Shown here piece after piece: positions 46,164-55,545 of a stretch of 64,000 nucleotides of DNA (position 1 is its first letter; each line of letters opens with the position of its first letter). Source of the stretch: Penicillus capitatus (taxonomy: Eukaryota; Chlorophyta); NCBI GenBank assembly GCA_965649825.1, contig OZ287696.1, positions 2,046,001 to 2,110,000 of the forward strand, in the 5' to 3' direction. The notes under the pieces were generated by a model that saw only the letters and a program-made list of their open reading frames with translations, made no database searches and was not told the origin of the DNA. The position numbers and the translations under genes were made by a program.

Positions 46164-46942
46164 ATGCACTCCATGGAGAGAATCCAACAACGTCAACAAA
46201 CACCTACCTGGCTATTGTATGCGGTTTTCCTCATTTGTAGATCAGAGAAGGACGCGAGTGGGTGCCTCTGTAGGGTTTGGCACACTGTTTTGAGAAAAAG
46301 GAGGATGGGAAGCTGGAAGACATGTTTGTGATCGAGCCCATTGCCGCTGCCAGTTTGGAATGCATGGCAACAGGTGTCTGCCTTTCTGTTGATGCCTTCG
46401 TTTCATGATCCTTCCCTTTTGGATCGAAGGGGCCACGACATCATTCAAACACGTCATGGGGACGACTCTAGGTCTGATAGAGATAAGATCTCTTTTCGAT
46501 TAAGAGTGTGTGTGATGACAGAGATGGCATTGCAGAGAGACAAGTCCATTTTGCCGCAGGAATTCGAAAGCGGTCTTTTCTGCGAGGATTTTGAGTTTCG
46601 GTGTAAAGCCAGTGCACGAACATGGACACGACCCCATGCTCAAGACAATCTCATGTCACATCTCGGATCATGCATGGATCACTTTCTGAGATGACCCTTT
46701 TTCTGTACATTAGGGACATTGTTCCTCTCGAACAGGTCAAATCGAACTTCAACTACAAGACAGATATGAAACGGATACTCAACTTTGAAAATGTGGTGAC
46801 CGATGAGGACAACATCAAACAAGACATGAGCATTGATGTGTACGGACGCAAAGAGAAGGCCGAGGCCGAAGAAGTGGCACAGAAGGAGGAGCCGGATGAT
46901 GAAGAGGAAGAAGATGATATCGAAAGCTTCTTAGCAGCATGA
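46164..46942 (+). CDS. Unidentified protein with acidic C-terminal tail
   Basis: Splicing with in-phase GT-AG introns gives MFVIEPIAAASLECMATG-ATTSFKHVMGTTL-EMALQRDKSILPQEFESGLFCEDFEFR-DIVPLEQVKSNF, then YKTDMKRILNFENVVTDEDNI. A strongly acidic tail follows (EEPDDEEEEDDIESFLAA), ending at TGA 46942. The segment around LFCEDFEFRD faintly recalls SnoaL/NTF2-like folds, but this is a weak impression. The last intron is ~113 nt, longer than most here. The first exon is uncertain; ATG 46164 (MHSMERIQQ) is the best candidate. The gene is divergent from GRP170, with under 200 bp between starts. Confidence 0.5.
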
Positions 46943-47014
46943 ACAGCACCGTTGTACCGCACCATGTTTTGATGATATGGTCTAACACTTCGCCGCCGTG
47001 TCCTGTATGCAAGT

Positions 47015-47031
47015 GCATGCATGCATGCATC
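47015..47031. repeat. (GCAT)n microsatellite
   Basis: A short run of GCAT units lies downstream of the acidic-tail gene's stop codon, close to the convergent end of the desaturase gene. Confidence 0.75.
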
Positions 47032-47181
47032 TTAGGACATCCGGTTTTTAGGCACGTGCTCGTAATGGTCTAAACGTGAACGCGTCAAGCCTTAAATTCA
47101 AAAGCCATGAGCAGTTGGAACAGATGTTTGTCATTCGCGATAGAAGGAGCGAACAGCAACAGTTAATACTCGGTGAAAGGA

Positions 47182-47214
47182 GGTTGATTGGTTGGTTGGT
47201 TGGTTGGTCGGTTG
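47182..47214. repeat. (GGTT)n microsatellite in the desaturase 3' region
   Basis: About six imperfect GGTT units lie immediately after the desaturase stop codon in its probable 3' UTR. No function is implied. Confidence 0.75.
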
Positions 47215-47216
47215 CT

Positions 47217-48725
47217 TTAGGAACTCTTCTCTCCATGCAAGAGGATGGACTGGTTGAAGATCCAACTGAATTTTGCGAATGTTGGCTTATCTCTCTTTTT
47301 CCGGCGCTCGACACGTTCTGCCAGTTTTCTAAACCTCTCTGAAAGAGAACAGACCGTGTCTTGTGCCTTTAGTCCTTCGGGAGATAGCCCAGTGACGTTT
47401 CGCACATTCCATCTCTCAATCAAATGCTCCATGATATCACAATAATCCAAAGCGGTGTACACTCCTAAACGTTCTGCCACTTCTGAGTAATCAGCAAAGA
47501 GATTTCGCCCGTCATTCGTTATCTAAGCAATGACATCTTTAACTGAATACGAATGAGTGAGGAGACACTTGGTGCTCTCCATCATCCATAAGATGTGCCG
47601 GCATCACAATTTGTTTGCGCATCATGTCATGGAACGCGAGCATCGCTCCTTCAGGATCCAATCTGAATAGCTCTTCCATTATTCGCTTGTAAGCCAATTC
47701 GTGACGTGACTCATCCGAAGCAATGGTACCGCATATTTTAGACAAGGTTTCGTCACCATGGGTCATTGCCATAGCCGCCGTATTACCGTGTGACACCTGT
47801 CGTACAATGGATCGATGGATGTGACGTCACGCGCACAAGAAGACAATCAATCACCTTTGTGGCGCGCTCTTGGAAGGATGTGTAGACGAAGCCTAAGTAC
47901 GCATTGTTCTCCGTTTTGGGATCCATGCCAGAAGCGATCAGATTTTCGATGGTCACTTCGATTTTGCGCAGATCGACCAAGCCCGTCAGATAGAGATACT
48001 TATTCAACAGATCTCCATGTCTGTTTTCCTCTGCCACCCACTGTCGCGTCCACGTTGCCCAAGCATTCTTCTGTGCCGCTGCGAAATAGCACCATTTCGC
48101 ATTCTTTCTCGTTACTCACTCTTTACCTGTCTCGTCACGGACACCGTCAAGTGTATTAAGCATTGCCATGTAGGTCGGCAGAGCTTCTTCGGTGATCATG
48201 TCGCCGACCAAGGCAACCATGTAATCCAGCGGCAGTTCTTTCGCTCTCTCGCGCAATTCCTTCACCTGAAAGTCATATCTTCATCTCACATGTGTGACCA
48301 GGCAGACGAAGGAATGACATCTTCTAGAAAGCTCTCGGAGTGAGGAACAGGTAGGAAGTCAGCTGGTTGCCAGATCTTGGAAATGGGCTTCAGATACTTC
48401 AGGACCTAGAGTCCAAGACATCCCATTGGATTCAGCGCAATACATAGCTCATAAATCTCGCCTCTTTTTTGAGAAAAGGCTCCAGACTTTGGACGATCTC
48501 ATAGCGCTGTTCCGTCATACTGTGCGCGACTTGTCCGTCAATGATCAACGGTCCTTCGCTGTAAGGGTAGGTCAGTGGTGTTGGCCGTTCACTTTCGACG
48601 ACGCTCGCTTCGACTCGTACACGTGGACGGCGTCGCAAAGCAGGGGAGCATCTGGAAACGATATCGCATCTCTTGAAAGAGAGCGGCGATTTATGTAGGG
48701 AACAGGAATGCAGCGCGTAATGCAT
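47217..48725 (-). CDS. FAB2: Plastid stearoyl-ACP delta-9 desaturase
   Basis: This soluble plastid di-iron enzyme inserts a delta-9 double bond into stearoyl-ACP using reduced ferredoxin and O2. The N terminus ([20 protein letters not shown]...[10 protein letters not shown]) is a transit peptide. The mature part shows [49 protein letters not shown] (ExxH iron ligands), [51 protein letters not shown] (second ExxH), [34 protein letters not shown] and the C-terminal SWIFNQS. All family landmarks are present. Introns are ~50 nt. The first (48406-48461) has a GC donor if the protein is to keep the family spacing. A 38 nt GT-AG alternative would add six residues. Confidence 0.95.
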
Positions 48726-49499
48726 CGTCCGACTCGTCCAGTAACGCACTAAGGATGTGGATGCGGAGAAAAGCAGATGGAGTCCAGAAGCAACGTGATG
48801 GGACACACGCACTCCGCAAGCAAGAAAGCAGTCAAACAATGATCCATGATCTCGATCTACCGACCTAATGAAAAGCACGCGCAACCGAACGAACGAACGT
48901 GGTGGGTATAGACGGTCCCCATAACCCCCATTCGAGTGCTTGACGAAAAAGGAATGAGTACTCACAAAGTCACAACTGAAAACGAGACTCAAGTGCGTCA
49001 TGTCGCCGAATGCGTTACGTGCTGGGCACAACTGGTGTTATCGACAGGATTCGGGGAACGTATCATCTCCTTCCCTTGTGGCTCCCTCTCCTACACGTAG
49101 GGTTTTGTCCATTTCTACGTTCCGTCCACAGCTGGGCGATTTCTAGAAGCTTCGCAGAGCGTTTTCGCAAAGGCGTCTTCGAAAAAGGAGCCAGAACGAA
49201 AAGGCAAAAATATGTCGTTCACTTTGCCCAGCATCACCAGTGGTGACATTTACGAAACGAGCGGCCAGTCTCCATGCGACGTTTCCTCATCCGCAATGGA
49301 CAGTCGCACCTTATCGCGTCAAGACAGTCCTTATCCAAGGGACATGGAATGATGGATCGAGTAAGTGGCCATTGCCACACGGTAGATGACAGACAGATCA
49401 AGGAGGGAGGTTGTCGGAGATCCCTTCCTAGTGACTTGAGAACTTGACCTCTTGGAAAACTGCAGAACGTTCGGCAAGGGTCGTTGTTGGAACGATTGT
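48726..49499. other. Gene-free stretch between the desaturase and bL45m
   Basis: About 770 bp hold only small unsupported frames on both strands. The desaturase promoter must lie at its left end and the 3' end of the ribosomal-protein gene at its right. No RNA gene or repeat is apparent. Confidence 0.5.
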
Positions 49500-50316
49500 T
49501 TAATTTTTCGACAGAACTAGTCTGGCGGCGACTCGCCATCGAGAAGAGGGATCTGCTTTGCGTAAGAGTCGTTCGAACACCCAGTAGTCTTCCACATCAT
49601 AGGCTTTTTCTTCTGAACCGGCAATGCACCTGCCCTTGTCATCATAGGCAACGAATTTCTGTTTGTTCTTGAAGAGGAACGTGCATTGAGCAAAGGACGG
49701 AGAGTGCTTGTTGTCCGGAACGCCTAACACCCGTCCTCGGATGAGCTTGATCTTCTTGTCACTCGAATCCAACGACCAGTGAATTCGGCGACAGCCATGC
49801 GCTTTTCGAATCCTTATGTCTTTCTTGATCTCTCCTGCGACTTTAGAGGTGGCTAGCTAAACAGCAGATGTCATTCATTCTTTGAGAAGGCAGAGATGGA
49901 AAGGCACACCTTGCCAATGGTTTTCTTATCACCGACGGCCACTGCACGAGAGAGTCTCGTATAGATGTCGACGGCGTCGCGCTTGAAGGAAAAGAACTTG
50001 AAATCATCAAGGTGATTTTGACAGGTACGGATGCAGTAGACATTCTTGATAAAGTCCTCCACACGTGTGCGAATATCTCGCCATCCTTTCGGATGAAAGA
50101 ACGCCAGAGGACTGAGCCATGGCCGTGGTCCTTTGTAGGGATCGCCAACGATATTGGCAGAGTCTATCCGAAAGCTGATGTTGGGACCCCGCGCTTGGTA
50201 CCCTAAACATTCGAATATCCTTCTCGAAAGACGTCATCATCACACGCACGCTGTTCATCCGAGAGACTCTGCGGTGGTGGGGTTCCCGGTATTCGATAAG
50301 TACGGACACTGCGCAT
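49500..50316 (-). CDS. MRPL45: Mitochondrial large ribosomal subunit protein bL45m (Tim44-like fold)
   Basis: The protein belongs to the Tim44/MRPL45 fold, membrane-facing on the mitoribosome near the exit tunnel. After a short N-terminal exon (MRSVRTYRIPGTPPPQSL) comes YQARGPNISFRIDS, then GWRDIRTRVEDFIKNVYCIRTC, DDFKFFSFKRDAVDIYTRLSRAVAVGDKKTIGKV. The second half has LIRGRVLGVPDNKHSPSFAQCTFLFKNKQKFVAYDDKGR and VEDYWVFERLLRKADPSSRWRVAARL, the signature end of the family. Start ATG 50316 depends on a ~44 nt intron joining codon 23 to YQARG; the downstream introns are clear. Confidence is high for the fold and good for the ribosomal assignment. Confidence 0.82.
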
Positions 50317-50558
50317 CGATAAAGTCGCACAAGTGCAGGTCATCTGCATCTCTTACCGGACACTCGACTGCCCCATCGCATACACAACATCTGTCAAAGC
50401 GCCACGGTCACAGAGAGAGCGCTACAGACAGATCTTGGCGTTGGGTGCTCTAACAGCGATGTACTTACGGGCGACAACAGCGTGGCGCCTGCACAGACGA
50501 GACGTGACGAAAGCATCTCGCGTTGGATCACGACCGCCAGTGCCGTACGCAGAAGACG

Positions 50559-51713
50559 TTACAACCTTTCGCCCGTGGAATCTCGAAGTTCCTGAGCGTC
50601 AGGCTTGCCCAGTTCGGAGGCGCACAGAGAGATGCCCCTTTTCGTGAGTCGGCTTTCTATCGCTGCCAATGTGGCGAGAATATCGGCATAGTGACTGTCA
50701 TACCAATAGATAGCAAAGCCTTTGGTCTGGGCGTATTGATCTCGGTACTGCAGGCCACGAAAGCGCTGGAGGCGAATGGTTGGCACCATTCGGCGGATCT
50801 CAAGGCTGACCCGGTGGTCTGGACGCGTCAAAGTGGGAGATGGCTTGTCCACGATTGGAATCTTATCTGGTGATTTTAGCCTTTTGATTTTTTGGTTGTA
50901 CCACCGTCGCACGCGGCGAACTATCTGAAAGAAGTGCAATGCGTAAAGTCGCTGCTGCAAAACAGATCGACGATGCGCTTCCTCGACGTCATCTGTGAAC
51001 TGGCCATTGGGTCCAACGACACCATCCATGCAAGCGCATGTCTTTGCATTTGAGGATACTCCTTTGCGATTTCTCTCCTCTCTTTTCGGCGTCTCTCTCA
51101 TCGACAAGATCCAGCTGGCATACGCATCTGTGTACGCTCGAACGGGCAGCGTTCGCCATTGCTGACGGTGCACAGATCCGAGAGCGAAGAATGGGTCTTC
51201 ATCCAAGCAGAGTTCGAGACTTGGCTGCATCTCACCGAGGCGAAAGATCCACGTCGTTTCTTTTGCATTTCGCTTCTCTGGTGTCCATCTCCATAACGGA
51301 TCGAAACGTTTTGAGCGTCCTTTCGCTGTTTTCCACTTCAGCTCTTGGATGGCACGAAGGAGAAACCGTAAATCGTCTTCTTCTGCGAACGCATAGCGTC
51401 TCAAAACACCGACGACTGTTCTCGGAGACACATGCGATGGACGGAGGAAGCAACGCATCAGCTCAGCGTCTGGTGGAATGTCTCCGACAACATCTCGACG
51501 CTTGTTAACGAACTCCAGAAACGACGAAAGGAGAACACATGTCTCTTGCACAACATCCGTCTGGCGGATCGGATGACGACGCCTCTGATTTTCGAGGTTG
51601 CGAAGGGCCAGGAGAAGAAGAGAAGGACTGGAAAGAAAACGTTTCAAGGGTAATGGTGCAGGATCCGTTTCTCTGTTAGTCAAGAAATCAAGAAACCGAA
51701 GGAGTGTACCCAC
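50559..51713 (-). CDS. Unidentified Arg-rich protein, long uninterrupted frame
   Basis: An open frame of more than 380 codons ends at 50559. It is Arg/Leu-rich, with patches such as LLRFLDFLTNRETDPAPLPLKRFLSS, ELKWKTAKGRSKRFDPLWRWTPEK, HFFQIVRRVRRWYNQKIKRLKSPDK and KGFAIYWYDSHYADILATLAAIESRL. No known domain is recognised. The frame has no upstream ATG: it opens after a TAA and passes a good acceptor (TTTCTTTTTAG, near 51760). A short 5' exon, perhaps MHAHLNRF near 52061, is therefore likely. Basic composition would fit an organellar RNA-related protein, but that is a guess. Long uninterrupted frames are unusual in this intron-rich region. Confidence 0.5.
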   Translation of the reverse strand: MGTLLRFLDFLTNRETDPAPLPLKRFLSSPSLLLLALRNLENQRRRHPIRQTDVVQETCVLLSSFLEFVNKRRDVVGDIPPDAELMRCFLRPSHVSPRTVVGVLRRYAFAEEDDLRFLLRAIQELKWKTAKGRSKRFDPLWRWTPEKRNAKETTWIFRLGEMQPSLELCLDEDPFFALGSVHRQQWRTLPVRAYTDAYASWILSMRETPKREERNRKGVSSNAKTCACMDGVVGPNGQFTDDVEEAHRRSVLQQRLYALHFFQIVRRVRRWYNQKIKRLKSPDKIPIVDKPSPTLTRPDHRVSLEIRRMVPTIRLQRFRGLQYRDQYAQTKGFAIYWYDSHYADILATLAAIESRLTKRGISLCASELGKPDAQELRDSTGERL

Positions 51714-52106
51714 AACCCCGTTAGCGACTTCTCCTTCTCGCGTCTTTGGTGCCGGAGGATATTTTAATCCTAAAAAGAAAGCCTCGGGATAAAGAGCGCG
51801 TTACAAGCGAGATGCGTACGCGATTGGACGTCTCGCTCGATGGGTATCGCCGGACGAATAAACAACGGTTTTTTGCGAGGATCTCGAAGGAAAAGACTGC
51901 AGAGGGGTGCGCAACGAAGAAGGCGGAAATAGACGATGGAACCTGATGTGTCTCCGTGAAGATGTCTTCGGCAGAACCATGGTTGCTAAGTGGTCGCCAT
52001 AGCAAAAGCGAATGCCGCAACAATGCAGGACACCGAGAAAGCGATTCAGATGAGCATGCATGGTGCGTGATCACCGAAAACAGTGTTCTCTAATGAATCC
52101 AGCTGA
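51714..52106. other. Probable 5' exon/promoter region of the Arg-rich gene
   Basis: This ~390 bp holds two overlapping minus-strand frames and the acceptor-like TTTCTTTTTAG. None of the splices I tried joins them to the long downstream frame with certainty, so it is left unassigned. Confidence 0.4.
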
Positions 52107-52586
52107 CTATTCTAAGTATGACTTGTTCAAACACTCCGGGGAGAAACATTCGTAGAGAATGGATTGAACAACATTGAGCAACTCAGAACGCAAGGCTTTC
52201 AACGGCAACCGGGGGTGTTCGGAATCTCTTATCAGATCCCTAGCAGTCATCAACTCCAAAGTCAAGGTGCAAATCAGTGTCGTGTGTAAACAGTTCGCTG
52301 TCTTCATCGAGTGTCTGAGCAATTGCTAGAAGAATTCGTTCACCAGACTGCTTGCAAAGTTTTCCTTTCTTTCATGCAGCACTTTGAAAGGACACTCAGC
52401 AGATGACCCTCCTCTTGTTAGGTAAGTATGATGATCCACGTGTTGTAGCAATAGAGGCCTTATAGAGAGAGGAGTACTGTCACAGAATGCATGAACTCTC
52501 GAAATGGATTCAAGCAAAGTTAAAGTGTTATTCACAGGGAAGGAAGAAAGCAAGCGTGTTTTACCGAAACTCCTACTATCGCACAT
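52107..52586 (-). CDS. Small unidentified protein, three exons
   Basis: From ATG 52586 the frame reads MCDSRSFGKTRLLSSF, PLSIRPLLLQHVDHHTYLTRGG and CPFK. A 32 nt intron (short for this region) and a 52 nt GT-AG intron then give QSGERILLAIAQTLDEDSEL-DLIRDSEHPRLPLKALRSELL, ending FSPECLNKSYLE at 52107. The second splice is persuasive because it converts two broken frames into one continuous hydrophilic/hydrophobic helix-like pattern. About 125 residues result. No family is recognised. Confidence 0.42.
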
Positions 52587-53800
52587 CTAAGCTTTGTTAG
52601 CTTCTGCATAAAGAGGCTCAGATCTTCTGGTCTCCACATTCTTTGTTGATTCTCTTTGCAGCGAATCATTTTGCGACGTCTCGGAATGCTCCGCCCTTTT
52701 GTGAGCAGTTCTGGACTACAAACACTTTTTTCTGGTGTCTTTTACACATTTTTTGTGAAGAACCATGAGTTTGCAGCATTCTGACTGCTTATGAAAGACC
52801 AATCCGAGATACAACGAAAATCTCTCATTCATACTTACATCAATGTCAGCGGAAGGCTTCACGTATTACAGAGCAAAAGGTTCACATGTGTTCACGTTCA
52901 TGTCTTTATATGTCATAGGTGACATGACACGCCATATAGGGGCCCCTTCGGAGACAGAACCCTTGGACAACAAGACACGTCACATCGTGACGTCCCTGTT
53001 CTTCTGACAATCAAATCATCAAACCATTGTGTCGCCAAGATCTGGCTTGGCGATGTGACTGCCTCGTTTCTGAGGAGTTCATGTCTTGGGGGGACGCAGG
53101 CTGACTCACCTGAGGCGCTATCCTCTGGTTCTGGCGCGAGGGTGACTCACCTGCCCAGAGGGTCACATCGCTTGAAACGGATAAAAACCCTGGGTCTGTG
53201 AACCTTTGTAAGCCTTTTGCGTTCTGCGTTACGTGCGTGTGTAAGCGAAATCCATCCTGGATAACGACGAAGCGCAACCGCCTTCGCGTCCAGTTGTTCC
53301 TTACCCGCCTTTGTACCAAAATACGCCATATCTGTCAGCGCTAGCATTCTTCAGACAAGCGGAACGTGGGAGCTCTGACGTGACTGAGTCCATTGCGCAG
53401 GACGGTACTCAAGTCGACGATCGACTGGTCCATCCTGTGGAGACAGGGCCAACCGACGCAGAAGCCGACGAAGAAGCACCACGAAGGGAATTATCCCAAG
53501 AGCGACACATTGAGCATTGACCACCGTCAATCGAAATCGTCGTCAGGACGGCGTATACAAGGAATCGATCATTCGATACCGGAACCTCAAGAGAAGTACT
53601 GCAGAAAACAGATTTCACTAACACAAAGATCGATCGATGCATGCACGAACTTTGCGAGTGGTGTGCGTCGAGTGCGTGATAGTCGACGAAGACGTTTGTG
53701 TACCTTAGTTGATGTTTGCTACTCTCCACGTTGCATAAAGAGACGCCTCTTTTCAACTGCGACATATTTCATTCGTCGTTCTTTTCGACGGAGGGAGTCA
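52587..53800. other. Gene-poor stretch upstream of SSL1
   Basis: About 1.2 kb has no recognisable gene. A plus-strand acidic frame near 53311-53520 (DVTESIAQDGTQVDDRL) and a 66-codon minus frame at 53147-53347 lack supporting starts, introns or similarity. Expected content is the divergent promoters of the flanking genes. Confidence 0.45.
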
Positions 53801-55384
53801 ATGTATCGTACTTTCTTAGATAATTTCTTAAATGACGCCGATCCGGCGAACTTAGTTAGATACATGATTCGTTTCAATGCAGAGGTCGGGAGAAATCGAT
53901 AAGCCCGATGACGATGACGCCAGCAGGCACGTTTCCTTCGCAATGACGGCGTCCAAAAAGATATTGATGCTCCCAACAGCAGCGAGCCAGACCTCGAGGC
54001 ATTTGAGCGTGAGTATCTGCAGGACCGCTCTTACGAGTTTTTGGCCGAAGACGAAGATGGACGCCTATTGCCTCAGGTCGGTCCTCTCTTTCGCCTTCCG
54101 TTCTGTCTCAGAGCGGATCTCGTAGGATACCACAGAAGAACAGCGTGTGAAGAGGCAACGAATTGTCGAACGGTATCAGACGACAGGCGTGAAACGAGGC
54201 CTCATACGCTTTGTACTGTTGGTTCGTCTCATTCTCGAGTATATTGTCTAGAATCGTGTGTATTGTTTAGATTTTGGATGCATCTGAGGAATCGGCACTT
54301 GATGATCCTGAATACAAGCCCAATAGATTTGCCGCCATTGTTCGAGCGTCAAAGCAATTCGTTTGGTCGTTCTTCGATCAGAATCCTCTCGGTCAAATTG
54401 GCATCCTTCTGCTGAAGAATGGCAGATCCCAGATGTTGAGTCCTCTCTCACCGATCCCCGTGTGTTACCCGCCGCAGCGTTTTGAGCATTGCATCCAACC
54501 ATGTTCGGTTGTAGGAGGCGCACTTGCGAAAACTCGATCACCAGCTTGACCTGGAAGGAACCGTTTCGCTACAGAATGGTCTAGATCGAGGAATGGATAT
54601 TCTGAAGAGTGTGCCTGGTCATGGACATCGAGAAGTGATCCTCCTGCTGTCTGCTGTGAGCACCTGCGATCCTGGTGACATCTTTCATACCATCCAATGC
54701 CTTAAAGTCGCTTTGCCGACAGAATGCGTAAACGCTATTTTCAAATGTGTGACCAGGATGCACATGTCAGAGTGACAATTGTGGGATTGCATGTACATGC
54801 ACATATCCGTCAGGTGATTGCAAAAGAGACGAATGGACAGCATTTCAGTTGTATGTCGGAATCGCACCTCGCTGAATGTCTCAGTGCACTCGTCCCAGCA
54901 CCGGCTGCCCTTCAACATGCGACAAAGCCGACCCTCGTGCTTTGTCGTGGTTTTCTGGGCTACGATTCTCATCTCTGTTTGTGGGTATTAGGTGAGGATG
55001 GGTTTTCCAGAGAAGAATCCGGATGGACCAAGGGGCGTAGCATTTGAGGGCGTAGAATCATTGCTGACGGACGGGGGATACACGTGCAACCGATGCAAGG
55101 CACGGGTAGCCGAATTGCCCTGTCACTGTCACAGCTGCGGCTTGACGCTCGTTTCTGCCCCACAACTGGCACGATCCTATCACCATCTATTTCCAGTGGA
55201 ACCTTTCGTCGAGGTCCAACCACCTGATGGAGTCTCCTGGGAATGCTACGGGTGCTTGAGGGCACTAGCACCAGAAAACGGTTTAATAACACGCTGTCCA
55301 AAGTGCGAAGGGGTCTTCTGCTTTGATTGTGATATGTATATTCATGAGACATTGCACAATTGTCCACAGTGCCTCGTCTTGTAA
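53801..55384 (+). CDS. GTF2H2: TFIIH subunit p44/SSL1
   Basis: p44 is a core TFIIH subunit that stimulates the XPD helicase in transcription initiation and nucleotide excision repair. Visible in order: FEREYLQDRSYEFLAEDEDGRLLPQ, TTEEQRVKRQRIVERYQTTGVKRGLIRFV, the vWA domain (LILDASEESALDDPEYKPNRF, FVWSFFDQNPLGQIGILLLKNG, GTVSLQNGLDRGMDILK, HREVILLLSAVSTCDPGDI), and VRMGFPEKNPDGP. A C-terminal zinc region follows, with CNRCKARVAELPCHCHSCGLTLVSAPQLARSYHHLFPV and the RING-like CYGCLRAL...CPKCEGVFCFDCDMYIHETLHNCPQC. Introns are about 50 nt (e.g. GTGTGT...TTGTAG, 53 nt). ATG 53801 (MYRTFLDNFLND) is the likely start, but that first exon has no clear family match. Confidence 0.9.
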
Positions 55385-55545
55385 CACGTTCAGAGACAGC
55401 TGATTGCCGAACGCGTGTCCATTCTCGTCGACACGTTTGGCATACCGGATTTGAACAGGAAAGAGTCGTTGGGTGTGGAAGTTTTGGTCGGTAATGACAC
55501 ATCATGTGCGCGACGTCTTAATAGTGTCGATCATGTCTGCGGGAT

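Noticed and set aside
51038-51508. Plus-strand 156-codon frame
   Set aside because: It is antisense to the longer Arg-rich minus frame and has a low-complexity shadow-like composition.
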